Assembly: GCA_022702545.1 (NCBI GenBank)
Contig: JAHRBC010000001.1
Location: forward strand, 5,332,001 to 5,396,000
DNA length: 64,000 nucleotides
Source: Phycomyces nitens
Taxonomy: Eukaryota; Mucoromycota; Mucoromycetes; Mucorales; Phycomycetaceae
Reading direction: 5' to 3'
The notes under the pieces are model-generated. The model did not search any database. It saw nothing but the letters and a program-made list of their open reading frames with translations, and was not told where the DNA came from. Below are positions 23,696-35,605 of the stretch, piece by piece (position 1 is the stretch's first letter; the number at the start of each line of letters is the position of its first letter). The translations under genes and the position numbers were made by a program.

Positions 23696-26600
23696 CTAGT
23701 CGCAAAGGTTGGCCTCGACTGCCATGGTATATAATACAGAGGTTTTTTCGGACAAGAGCGCTTGAGGTGTGTTGTTTTCAATGATTGTCCCTTGGTCAAA
23801 GACGAGTATTCTATAAATGAAGATTGAGATTATGTTTTTATTTGCTAGACAGTCATACCTGTCAGAAGCCATGACCAAGCTAACACTGTGGCCAACGGTT
23901 ATCACTGTGCAGTTTTTGAATTCTTGTTGAATGAGGTCATGAATAGACTCATTCTCAATATAGAGCTTTAAAAGATGTCAGTTCCCTTTTCTCTTTCTGT
24001 TTTAGTATCTTGCTTACCACTTCATTGGACTCTTCCCAAACAATAATAGTGGCTCGACGTAGAATGGCACGGGCCAAGTAAATCAACTATATTCATCTAA
24101 TTAAGATCTTGCTTTATTTAGACTGGTCTATTATGTACTTGCCTGTCCTTGGGCTATTGAGAATGGCATGTTTTCTTCGGATATTACACTGCTTAATTGA
24201 CCCTCCAAATCTTTTACCATGCTGTCGATACCCACGATCTGAAGAGCTCTCCATATCTGCACATCTTCGTAAATTCCCAATTGATCCTAAAAGTATTTTT
24301 TTAAAGAAAAAGGCATAAGCAACGAATTTAAATGATTGCAAAAAATAAATACCAAATGCTCTCGAAGGGTTCCAGGAAACAGTGTTGGGTTGCATGGAAT
24401 TATGGCCAAGCGAGATCTTGTTTTTTAAAAAAAAAAAGAAAAGAAAAGACTGTTAAGACATTTTGGACTTTGCTAGCATCAAATGTACATACCGAATATC
24501 AGACAGGCGAATAGTGCTGATATCAATACCGTCAACCAATATTGATCCGTGTGTCTTTTCAATCATTCGTAATAGGCACAGACTCAACGGGGTTGTTCTT
24601 GACACTGATCTGTCTATTACGCCAATATGACTTCCAGCCTCGACCTTGAAAGACAAGTCGTGCATATCATAGCATATGCCTTCCTGGTAATTTGCAGAAT
24701 AGTTGCAGAATTCAATGGAGCCTTCAATAGGCCACATTGGATGGACTCGTCGAACTGCTTCATACTTTTCAAGTACTTGTTCAATGCACTAGAGAAATAC
24801 GTTAGCCATGACAAAAACCAATTGCTTAGTCATACCTCTTGTACATGAGAAACACTGATCAAGTGTGTCTAGTAAAAGTAAAATAGTTGGATCAAGTATT
24901 CATCATATATCATTTAACCTACCTCTACATCGCTCAATGAGATTGCCATTTTTTGAAGCAATGGGGTTGCTGACAAGGCATAAAGAAGGCCAAGTCCCAC
25001 CAACCCTGGATCCCTATAAGAACTTGTGCCGTACAGGACACCAATGACGGCCAATATGGCTGCACCGAATATTGCCACAGATCCCAGCACTTCAATGCGG
25101 ACTGACATCCATCTCTTGCATGAAAAGGCCAAGTGATACACGTTTTGATAGTCATCCAAAAGTTCTTCATTTTGTACCAGGAATCGACGTTGCTGATTGA
25201 ACCCACAGATGGTCTCTATTCCTGAATGCATTTCTTTGAAACGAGACGTGAGGTCGGATTTATACTTTTCGCACAGTATGTTGAGTCTTTGCGAGATTGG
25301 TCGATAGGTGCTCTGGACATTGACGAATATTAATGACAGCGGAATGACGAGGACCAAGAAGAATGGGGTTGAAAGCGTAATGGTGATTGTGGTTGCAACA
25401 ATAGAAACCAGGACACTAGACGCCAATAGAACATCAAATTCAATTCTATCAGACACACTTGAACCAAATGGCACCTACCGGAAGAATACTTCCAACGACT
25501 CTGGTAATAATTGATCAATTGCATACTGGTCATTGTCAAAACGGCTTAATATGGTCTTGTAAGGTGCGTTGAAGAACTCGATGGGTGATCTATCGAAACT
25601 CTTGTTACTATTTTTATTCTTTTATTTTTTGGTGGCTATATATTTTAGACACTTACCTAATAATAGCCTGTAGCATGCTATAATGTGTCTTTTTGGCTGA
25701 TCCATAGGCACAATATCCCCACAGGATTATTGTATGTAGTGTATATGCAAGAATAGATACGGCACCTAGGCCAGCATAAAGTTCAAGGTAAATCCATGGG
25801 GAGTTGTAGGAATCGAGATTTAACTCAATGTCTGAATCAAGCCAATACTTGAGCCACAGATTCGATAAGACTTGGACGCCCTGGCCAAATATCAAGAAAA
25901 AGAATATGGCAATGATTGCGAATAATGAACATGATTTCATGTAGTTTCCAATGACCTTTGAATCAATGTCGTCTTTGAGTGCCTTGGCTGATTCGTCGAC
26001 TACCTTTGGTGAACGGGTGTGTCTGGGGTGATTATTTTCAAACAAGGACGTGGCCATTGATGCTCTTCTTAATGATCTGGTTGTCTCAATGCTCTCTACA
26101 CTCTTTTGTCGTGAACGGCGTTTATGGGTTGTCGGGCTGTTTGAAAAGAATGAATTTCTTGATATTGTATGCAGTCCTGACCGTCGATTCATCCATGCTC
26201 CAAAACCTGCGTCCATTTCAATCTTGCCGTTTTCTAATAGCAAGATCCTGTCTAATCGTTGCAGATCGGTTATGGCATCAGTAACAAATAGTCTCGCCTT
26301 GTTCTTCAATAATCCCTGTGGTCCAAATACATTTGCCATGATAGTCGTTCTTGTGATTATGTCAACGTTCTTTAGTGGATCATCTAGCAAGTAAATATCT
26401 GCACGGGCATACAGGGCACGGGCAAGCGCCACACGACACTGTTGACTGGGCGTCAATATAAAGCTGTCTCCCATTACGAGCGTATTATCGCCTTTGGGCA
26501 GGTCTGCAAGATCGTTTTGGAGCTGGCATACACTCAAGACAAGCTGGTAAAATAGCTTATCCCATCGATGCCCAAACACAATGGCATCTCGAAGAGTAGT

Positions 26601-29350
26601 CTGGGAGATCCAAGGTTCAGGGGAGACATACGCAATCGATCCGCGGATGATGGCATTACCAGAACACTTGAATAAGTTTCCCAAAAGAGCACTCAACAAG
26701 GTAGATTTTCCTGCTCCTTGACATCCTGTAATGCCTATCAAATCACCTTTTCTGACCTGGAGATCAATGTCACTAAGCACAGTTGGACCTGACTTTGTCC
26801 ATTTGAAGCTTCCTTTGGATATATCAATCAAGGGAGTATCACGTGTCCACTCGGGCATCAATCTAAAGTCTTGCTTCTGTAGAGCATCAGGATCGCGTTC
26901 TTCAGAGGCCAAGAAGATGCGGATCTTTTTTAATGCCTTGATTGTTGTCCAGCCAGAGTCAATGTTGGTAGGAAAGATAGAAAGCAGGGAGAATAAGATG
27001 TTGAATAGCAAGATGGACACAAAGGCAATCTGGCTCGTCAGTGGAGATGTCGATATTCTTGTGTAGAGTGCAAATGAGGCCACGGATGCACAAAACGGGG
27101 TGGCATCAAAAGCAAAGCATCGGAACATTCTCAATACACTGTATTTTCTGATTGCAGGAAGTTCGGTAGTATTGCGAACCTGGTTGATCTAGGCCATGGA
27201 AATAATATTTTTTAGCAAGATTGGCTTGTTTGGGATTCGCTTACCTTTTCAAAAAAGACGTCTTCCCAGCCATTGATCTTGATGGCGCGTATGGAATTCA
27301 ATAGCTCGCCCTAACAATCATTGATAAGTCTAGGTTAAGATGGAAAATCTGGCGTACCACTAGTTGCATTCTCCCTTGTTTGTTTTGGTCTTGCATCTTC
27401 TTGTGATTGCGCATCAGTATATTGAGCATTGCATAGAGTGGAATCACAAGAACAAGAACAAGAACACCTGCACAGAAGCTCAATCCTAGGGTGGCATACA
27501 ATAGCAGCAGCCCAATGGCTAGTTGAAATATGCCACTCCACACTATTGATCGAATGTTAATAAATGATAAATAGTTTAAAATAGTACAGCTCCTTACACC
27601 CATGCAGAAGAGCACAGACTCCCTTGATGCTATGTACGTCCATAGAAAGTTGGCTGTTTGGGGTGCTCAATTCAAGAGTCTTGGTGGATATTGAGGTTAT
27701 CAATGCGGCAGAGAGCTTCATGTCATTTGTATGGCACAATTGTAGGAACTGGTTATAGAGTAACGACTGACCCAAGGCAGACATAAACATACCAGCTACC
27801 AAATGAATAAATATAAGATGCAGGTTTGATGAACTTTTTCAACTCTTACCTGCCAAAAAGGCGCCATTGTAAGAGGACGCTGGAGTGTCGGTCGTGTAGC
27901 TAGCTACCCAGTCCATTAATTGCTTTAGGAGAATAGGCTGCATAAATTGCAGGATGTCATGCACGGCTTTCAATAGCTATATATGAGTCTTGTGAGTATA
28001 TGTTTGACTTGTCTGACTATGACCATTACCCCTGCAAAGTAGAATGAGCCACCCAAGAGTGGAAAGAGAACGTGATACAGGGAGGGTCTGTCAAATGAAG
28101 TGAGCAAGGTGATTATCGAATGCCGATTGTACCTCTTCTTTGTCTTTTCTTTGTCCCAGGCGTGCTTAAAGTTGGTGCTGATGGTAGAAGGCCGAATATC
28201 GTACCCAAGGAACCTAAATTGATACTCTAATCAGTCGTGTCCCACCATGTAGCGATAAGGGTGTACCATAAATCGTCAATTAGCAATAATTGATCGGATC
28301 CCCATGCCATCAAGGGTGATATCCAAGAAAATCCCAGTCTTCCAAACATTGATGTCGTGGCTTCAGGGCACTCTGTCTGACAACATTAAAGCATAAATGT
28401 GAGCCTTGGTCGGTGATTTCAAGAGACTTGCCTCTTCGGCACCATTGTCTTTGGACCAAGACAGACGCCTTGGACTAGAGGTGGCTTCGAATAAGAGGAT
28501 AAAAAACGATAGGGTGCTTCTGATAAAATATAGGCTGAATTGGCCTGGATAGTCTTCGGGTATAGTGTAAAGTGAGCGAGCTAGACTGCGCAATTTGATT
28601 GTGTTGCCCACAAGGACAAGTATCCAATAAAACACAAGTGTTCCGGATGTCGTACGGTTGCGGGTGTATTCTAGGTGGTGCAGTGTCATGGCCAGCATCT
28701 GTGTGAGGTTGCCGATGAGCCCATTGGGAGTTATTGGGGTAAATTAAATTATTGGCAAAAGGAAACGTACCACAACAAATACATTGGTAGCAAGACTAAG
28801 GGCGGCTACACTCATAAGATTCCATTGGGTCTGGGCTGATTGAAGAAACAGACTGGTGCTGGTGACAAACAGTAGGATGATCAAGAGGGTCTAGATACAA
28901 AGTTAGACTTGTTGTTGTTTTATTGGTTTTATTAATGTCCTTGATGCTTGCCAGTTTTATAAAGTAGACCCAATGGAGGGTATCATGTGCAAGTGGAAAC
29001 CGTCTGAGAAGGATCGGTATTCGGACCATTGCAGCGATCAATAGAAACACCGATGGGATCACCACAACCCTACAAACACACAAAAGAGAATAAGAAACAC
29101 TTCTTTAACCAGACAAGGTCAGGCCAGACAAGGTCAGGCCAGACAAGGTCAGACAAGGCCAGGATGACTATTTACATGTCCAAGAAACAGGGTGTGAAAT
29201 CCATCTGTTGGCTTGAAAAGGGTCCCTATGATTGATATTTAGCCATGTTCAGCCAATCTGGTCATTTACCCAGCCCTCAGTGTGTTGGCAAAGGCCTTGG
29301 AATGGAAAACTAGTCTGATCAGGCAAAAAGGCTTTCTGCTGGCCAGCCAT
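23696..29350 (-). CDS. Full-length ABCC (MRP)-like transporter with degenerate ATPase motifs
   Basis: 22 exons (minus): 29350-29270, 29225-29176, 29069-28952, 28890-28771, 28698-28432, 28376-28267, 28213-28133, 28087-28030, 27976-27850, 27795-27598, 27542-27358, 27310-27245, 27188-25657, 25589-25479, 25415-24923, 24868-24836, 24788-24493, 24416-24353, 24286-24143, 24086-24018, 23965-23859, 23810-23696. They join into 1474 aa, the usual ABCC size, with TMD0-TMD1-NBD1-TMD2-NBD2 order and MRP-type landmarks (QHTEGWGP, MDFTPCF, RSRLAIIP). Members export conjugates from vacuolar or plasma membrane. Here NBD1 keeps Walker A (GCQGAGKST, about 642-650) and Walker B (IYLLDDP), but LSGGQ reads LTPSQ, the Q-loop reads YVSPEPW and the H-loop THG reads TDA. 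In NBD2 Walker A reads DRSVSRTTP and Walker B/Glu reads IIVWEES, while the H-loop His stays (VGHSV). Exons 4, 6 and 20 follow GC-AG introns. Transport by normal ATP hydrolysis is doubtful. Confidence 0.88.
29110..29162. repeat. Short tandem repeat inside ABCC-like intron 2
   Basis: About three copies of a 15-base unit (GGTCAGGCCAGACAA) plus a shortened copy lie within the second intron (29070-29175) of the ABCC-like gene. Confidence 0.85.
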
Positions 29351-29684
29351 AAAGAAATTTTTTTAAAGAAATAAATATATAAAAGAGAAAGAAAGGGAAG
29401 TTTTTATTATTATTTTTTATTTTATTTTATTTTGGGTTTGAGTACAGTTTTTTTATTTATTATTTATTATTATTATTATTTATTTATTCAGTTCCAAACA
29501 GAGTAACACACTCCATACTGACAACCTGTGGCCGCTGTCACATCACAATCGTACGACACATTAAAGAAAAAGGGTTTGGTTTTTCATACAGAATATATAT
29601 AATATCCATTTGTATTTAATTGTTGGTGAATGAATGAGTGAATGAATATTATACAATTCTAAGAGCAAGAGTATATTTATATAT
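29351..29684. other. Promoter of the ABCC-like gene and 3' end of the GT49 gene
   Basis: AT-rich with TTTATTATT runs. No additional gene is seen. Confidence 0.5.
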
Positions 29685-31133
29685 TTAGTTGTGTACTTTT
29701 GAAATAACGTCGTTGAACCCCTTGATTTTAGCACATTCGCGTCGAACGTTCTCGGCTGCAGGCATGTCCCACTGTCCGGCTGCGATCATTATACGCGAAT
29801 ATCGCAGACACACTTCTTCCCGGTAGTAGTCATAGAGCTTCTTGTTGTATTTACGCTACAGAATACACAGTTGGTTAACCCAGTCACGGCTATACAGCTA
29901 GCTTAGCTTAGCTTAGCTTAGCTTAGCTTAGCATAGCCTTGCCTACCTCTTTTGCTCTTGTTTCTTCCATGTAATGATGGGTCTGGTGAATCAAAAAGTC
30001 TCCAGGAAGTACCCAATAATCAATTCCAGACAGATAGATCTCGTACAGGCACGCAGCCTTGTTTGCTCCATAGCCAACAAACCGCTCATCACACCATGGT
30101 GTGCCCTCTTTCTTAAAGATCACATAGGGCTCATAGGAGTAATTGTAGTCTGTGACCTTGTAAGGCGTCGTGGACTCGTACCAGCGTGGGTAATCTGTAG
30201 ACCCATGGCCACGCTTCCATGACCGATGAAACATGTCAATCTTGTCGGTTGCAACAATCTCAACAAGTTCCTCTTTTGTGGTCGGGAATTTCCGCCAATC
30301 TTCGCCATCCTTCTCCTCGATAAACTCAAATGCAGGTACCACAATAGCACCTCGGCCACTCCGGAGCTCTTCCATTAACTTTGGTTCGCGTTTCAGAGCC
30401 TTGCGGAAGTCGGTACACAAATGGAAATCAACATCCAACATCATGATATAATCGGTCCGGGCAAAGAACTTGGCTACATTGCGCCACATGTTGAATTGTC
30501 TGTCAAACTTATCGACCACCAAGTGCAAATCCACGTATCTTCTCATGTCTTCATTCTCATCGTATAGTTTGTGGAGCTCACTAAGAATCTCTTGCTTTGA
30601 ATCATCGTCATTTACATGAATTGCCACCGAGACAGGTCCTTTGTAATGAGAAGCCAGTCTTCCAAGCACCTTGAAACGATTTTGTGTGACAAGTGTGGCA
30701 ATCGTGACTTCTTCACTATCAATATTGGTCTCCTGGGCCTTGAAGTAATAAGGAATCACCTTGGAGGGTCCCATGGCATCCGAAAACACTTTTCCGAGCA
30801 TAAGCTCTTCTGGCATTGTCTCTTGTTTGCCTATCACGGGAGTATTACTACCACTGTTATCATGCCCATTGTCATCGGGAGTATATTACCATCACTGTTG
30901 CTCCATGTCACCCTCTGAGTACCCATGTATTTCTGCTGCAATTCAGCAACACTCAAGGCCTGCTCATCTCCACCGGTTTGTGATGTTATTGAATGCTGCA
31001 GGGATCGGTAGCCTGTGGCTGAGCTTAAGCCCAATAGATGGAGTGTGGTGTAGAATAAAGACCCAGCCACATACAACAGGAGGATGTACTTGAGTGCCTT
31101 TGACGGGGTGAGTGGCAGTAATTTGTCACGCAT
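29685..31133 (-). CDS. LARGE-like glycosyltransferase, GT49 family, type II membrane protein
   Basis: Predicted Golgi glycosyltransferase of family GT49, related to the second catalytic domain of animal LARGE and to B4GAT1; fungal members have unknown acceptors. Three exons (minus): 31133-30890, 30830-29947, 29855-29685, giving 432 aa. A short cytosolic tail is followed by one membrane anchor (KYILLLYVAGSLFYTTLHLL, about residues 15-34), then a lumenal domain. DVD at about 214-216 in MLDVDFHLC is the metal-binding DxD-type motif. The segments GHGSTDYPRWYES, PYVIFKKEGTPWCDERFVGY and FLIHQTHHY match the family core. Intron 1 is GT-AG (59 bases); intron 2 begins with a pentanucleotide repeat. 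The ATG at 31133 is chosen because it puts the anchor at the N-terminus. Confidence 0.88.
29895..29938. repeat. (GCTTA)n pentanucleotide repeat in GT49 intron 2
   Basis: About seven GCTTA units lie just downstream of the intron 2 donor (GAG|GTAGGC). On the coding strand they read TAAGC, giving repeated CTAAG sequences close to the branch consensus. Confidence 0.9.
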
Positions 31134-32348
31134 TGTGATGCAGATGGGTTGATGAGCTTCAAAGTACTGTTGTAAAGACGATCCCCTCTTGATTGCCGAA
31201 TCAGAATCAAGCTAATCCCTCAATGATGAGCAAACAAAGGAAAGACAAGCACTGAGTTCTCTGGATTAGCGAGGAACAAAGGAAAAAAAGGCGATTTGAA
31301 GACTGTTTAAACTCAATTAGGTAATCTAGAGGATGTCTATGATACACAATGCAAATCATTGGGCGACGTGGTATGTTGCTATGGAAATAGGGGTACACTT
31401 TAAATGCGACTAATTTCAAAACACTACATCTCTTTACTAAATAATATTGCAATATTCTTGTACTTCGATCTCAAAACATCTTCCTCGGACCAACATTCAT
31501 TTGGTATATATATATATATATTATTATTATTAGAGAATCTTAATAATAACTACAAGTCTAGATATCCTAGGGTAGTTGATTGCCAGTCAAGTCAACCTTT
31601 ATTCAATGTTTCTCTAGGGTGTTTGGTATCAGACAGGATAATGATATTACCATTTCGTAGTTTTAGCCACAGAATGGCGCTTCTGATACTTTATCAATCT
31701 CTAGTCAGAATTAGAAAGCTTCCTTGGACATTTGGTAATTAAAATACCATTTTACTATATTCAAGATCTGCAAGGTGTTTTAACAGCAACAGGAATACTT
31801 GTTAATTAGTTGGTGTCAACGTTTAAAGCATGAATGGTTTATAAATTAATTTAATAAAGAGGTTTGATAATTAACAAGTATATTAGTTGCAAATACTAAA
31901 ACATCTTTTATGTCATACTCATCAGAAATATCGAGCCCATACTGCTTATTTTTTATTTATTATAAACCATACTAGACCCAGAGATGATTTGAGATAAATA
32001 TACAAAGATTGTTTTGAAAATCTCGTCAATGTGATTATAATACTTGTGGTCATGATACCCTTGCCAGTAAAACATGTTTTAATAAAAGCATTGATCTCTA
32101 AAGCTTATTGTGGCTTTGGCCTGAAATGGCAAGACATACTGTCAGCCTTGGCATGCTAGATAAATGTTCAATTGTTAAATAAAAATAATTTCCAAGGCTC
32201 TGATTTACAAGCAAAACCATTGATCACAATCTTAAAATATTTTGTCAGGAGGATTGTTTTATACGTACAAGAGTTTTTTATTATGTCCAAGAAACAAGTA
32301 GGATTTTTTAAGTACAAAAATAAAAAAAGGAGGGGGGAATGGAATAAT
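31134..32348. other. Intergenic, GT49 promoter to malate synthase 3' end
   Basis: No gene is supported. An ORF at 31404-31742 plus is AT-driven and has no family features. A (TA)n run lies near 31505-31520. Confidence 0.4.
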
Positions 32349-34168
32349 CTATAGTCTGTGCTTTGCCTCATTCGAGACAATATCATCGTAGAGAAGTGTA
32401 GTCAAAAAGTCATCATATCGCTCGCCAGTAATATTGGTTGCAAATGCCTTTTTGGCAGCCTCGTATTTGGATTTGGAGTATCTATCGCCTAATGATTCGC
32501 GGATCTTGTTTGTCTCTTCATCAAGGATCTTCAAAAGGTAGTCTCCTGTTACTGTCTTGCCCTCGGTAGTCTTGGTATGATGGCGAGCCCACTGCCAGAG
32601 TTGGGAACGAGAGATTTCTGCTGTAGCTGCGTCTTCCATAAGATTGTGAATAGGAACACAGCCAACGCCACGAAGCCAGGACTCCATATAAGCAAGTCCT
32701 ATCTGGATATTGTCGCGGATACCCTTGTCAGACACACCGCCATCAAAATCGATATTCAATAGATCTTTCTGGTTTACAGACACATCATCGCGACGGACAT
32801 GTAGCTGGTTTGGCTGAGGCATGTGTTCGTTAAAGACTTGGAATGCAATGGTTACAAGGTCTGGGTGAGCAACCCAGGTACCATCGTGGCCTGCCTTGAC
32901 CTCTCGAAGTTTGTCAGCACGGACTTTTGCCATTGCAGTATCGTTGGCCTTGGGGTCGTTTTTGATAGGAATCTGTGCAGCCATACCACCCATAGCATGA
33001 ACACCTCTCTTGTGGCAGGTTTTGATCAAAAGGCGGACATAGGCATCCATAAAAGGCACAGTCATGGTAACAGCAGAGCGCTCGGGCAACACATACTGGG
33101 GGTGCTGACGGAGCTTTTTGATGAAACTAAAGATGTAATCCCAACGACCACAGTTTAGACCAGATGAATGGTCACGGAGCTCATAAATGATTTCATCCAT
33201 CTCAAACGCAGCCATAATTGTTTCGATCAAGACAGTGCCACGGATTGTGCCTCTTGGGATGTTTAGGATATCTTGAGCTTGGCAAAAGATGTCATTCCAG
33301 AGTCTAAAGATGACTATGCTTAATACATTTGAACCCAACAGTAATTGTGGTGCTTACCTAGCCTCCAAATGTGACTCCATCTTGGGAAGGTAAAAGTAAG
33401 GGCCCTTGCCGTTCTTTATGAGTTCCTTTGCATTATGGAAGAAATAGAGGCCAAAATCAAAGATTGAGGCTGAAGCAGGTTCATTGTCAATCAGTATGTG
33501 TTTCTCGACCATGTGCCATCCTCTTGGTCTATTCAAAGGTTAGTAATCGAATACCAGGGATTTTGGGGAATCAAAGTACCTGACAATAAGTGTGCACACC
33601 TTGCCATCCTTGCGCAGCTCATATACCTTTCCATTTGGGTTTGTAAAGGTTATTGTGCCACGGATAGCGTCTCTGAGGTTGACCTGGCCACTTAGCATAA
33701 CATCCCAGGTTGGTGCACTAGAGTCTTTGGGCAAAAAAAAAAACACACACACACACACAGTTAATTAATTATTTGTTTTTGTAAAGGCCGACTGATCAAA
33801 CAATTACCTTCAAAATCAGCCATAAATGTGGATGCTCCAGAGTTCAATGCATTGATAACCATTTTGCGATCAACTGGTCCAGTAATTTCTACTCGGCGAT
33901 CCTGGAGACCAGGCGCAGGCTTTGCAGCACGCCAGTTATCATCATTGCGGACACATTCAGTCTCTGGAAGGAAGTTGGGAAGAATGCCGCGGTCTAATTC
34001 TTCCTGGCGACTTGCTCTCTTGTCCAAAAGGGTCTTGCGGGTGGAGTTGAATGCACGCTGAAGAGTGGCAACAAAGCTCAATGCCTCGGGTGTCAGGATC
34101 TCGGCTTGGAGAGAACTGACAGGTCCCAATACGACAACACCGGGAACATTAGATTGAAAAGTAGACAT
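32349..34168 (-). CDS. Malate synthase
   Basis: Condenses glyoxylate with acetyl-CoA to give malate and CoA, the second step unique to the glyoxylate cycle, which lets fungi grow on C2 compounds and fatty acids. Four exons (minus): 34168-33808, 33724-33580, 33528-33358, 33303-32349, giving 543 aa, the usual fungal length. Hallmarks include [15 protein letters not shown], the [11 protein letters not shown] block with its catalytic Arg, [12 protein letters not shown], and the C-terminal [19 protein letters not shown] segment carrying the catalytic Asp region. Intron 2 has a textbook TACTAAC branch site. The C-terminus is HRL, not the SKL of many peroxisomal forms, so peroxisomal targeting is uncertain. 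The start is the [14 protein letters not shown], which is the only in-frame option before the conserved N-terminus. Confidence 0.97.
33741..33759. repeat. (CA)n microsatellite in malate synthase intron 1
   Basis: About nine CA units beside an A-run, inside the first intron of malate synthase; on the coding strand it is a GT run before the polypyrimidine tract. Confidence 0.9.
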
Positions 34169-35281
34169 TTTTAAATATATAGACGTATATTATGTAAAAG
34201 TGGAGAAAAGAGGGTTATAAAGCTATTTTTGATAAAAAGGTCGAGTGCCTTTTTATACTTTTTGTTCTTTTCCCGAACTTCCTTTGGATACCACATGCGG
34301 ATGGAGAGATGCGGAAAATAAGGACTAGGCGTGACCGTGTGCATGTTTGCTATAGCTCTGTCTATGATGGTGCATGCAACAGTAAATGGGACATGATGGC
34401 TTCAATTAATATTTAAACCATCTATTCATCAAAGATTGCTTATTTTGCGAATAACAATGTAATTTATCGTTTCCAGAATCCTTTTGTTGGATCTTTACAT
34501 TAAAAAGGGCCATAATCTTTGGACTCTTATTGGTTTTGAAGGGATGCTTTCCAGAACATCTCTGAGTCTTAAACTATCAGAACAGTAATGACGAGATCTC
34601 CAAGTCTTCATGGTAACGAGAAATATACCATTCACACTCAACAATGGATCATCGATTATCCAGGCATCACATACATTCAGACTTTGTTTGCTTAATACAA
34701 GAAAATAGCAAATAATAGATTAGAATATTCAAATATCAATAGATTTATAGGAGAATAAGATCAGGAATTGAAAGATACTACAAGTCTTTATGCTTTGACT
34801 ATAAAACCAAATCAAGACCTATAAATACTCCCTAAAAATTGAATGGGTGATATTCTTTTTTTTTTAAGTTGTTGGCATCTGTAATACGATAATTCGAGGC
34901 TCGTATGTCGCTTAGACTTGGGCAGATTTTCAATATAATCAACATCAAACAATATTATATCCCAAGTCTATTTAGTCATTTATTTATTTATTTATTTTTA
35001 TTTATTAGGTACCATCATATTCCTATAACCAATACATCTCGTTATATTCTCGAGTGAAGCATTTTATCAAGACTTCTTATTGTCTAGAATATTGGTGAAA
35101 TAGACGTATTACATATCCTGGGAACCTCAGTGATATTGTGTAATATTCTTTTAATCGCTCATCGCTGTACTGCGTGCAGTATGCGGGGTAACATTTATTA
35201 CGACCTTTATATCTCCAACTAATCGGATGAGTCCGAATTTATCCACAACATATATCCGTACCTTTTTAATCTTGAGGAAAA
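34169..35281. other. Intergenic, malate synthase promoter and AT-rich DNA
   Basis: The first ~150 bases contain the presumed malate synthase promoter (a TTTTTATA-like box on the minus strand near 34249). The rest is AT-rich and shows no gene. Confidence 0.4.
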
Positions 35282-35605
35282 TTGGCCTACCATGCTAAGC
35301 GTCTGAGCGATTGGTCCAATCACAGGTCTTTTCTCCACGATTTGATACCATCCCCACACAACATTTCCACCCCAGAATTCATGAGATTCTTTCACTCTTT
35401 GACACGAGGCAAACCGGCTTTTTACGATGCATTGAAAAGATCAGGCACCTGTATGTCATCTTGTATACAAGTATAACTCTTTATCTGTATTTTAACCATA
35501 AATATAATTTATATGTAAGGTTAATGTTGTTTTGAAACAATAGATGATTTTTGAAACACTTGTCCAAAAAGATCTTGATCAATTGCGCTCCAACTTGATC
35601 TAATT
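35282..35605 (+). pseudogene. Small unrecognised coding relic
   Basis: Two overlapping plus-strand frames (35282-35476 and 35311-35535) and a later open piece (35544-35602, reading FETLVQKDLDQLRSNLI then stop) look like the C-terminal end of a decayed protein. An intron from about 35452 to an ATAG near 35543 would connect them, but its donor is poor. No family is recognised. Confidence 0.25.

Noticed and set aside
25416..25474. Extending ABCC-like exon 15 upstream to use a 33-base intron
   Set aside because: It is also in frame, but would add ten residues between the LPESLEVFF and STPFFL blocks and needs an unusually short intron. The 63-base intron fits family spacing better.
28796..29083. 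Reading straight through the ABCC-like region at 28891-28951 as coding
   Set aside because: The inserted Lys/Thr-rich residues break a membrane segment. A GC-AG intron with a CTAAC branch site restores the MRP-like sequence.
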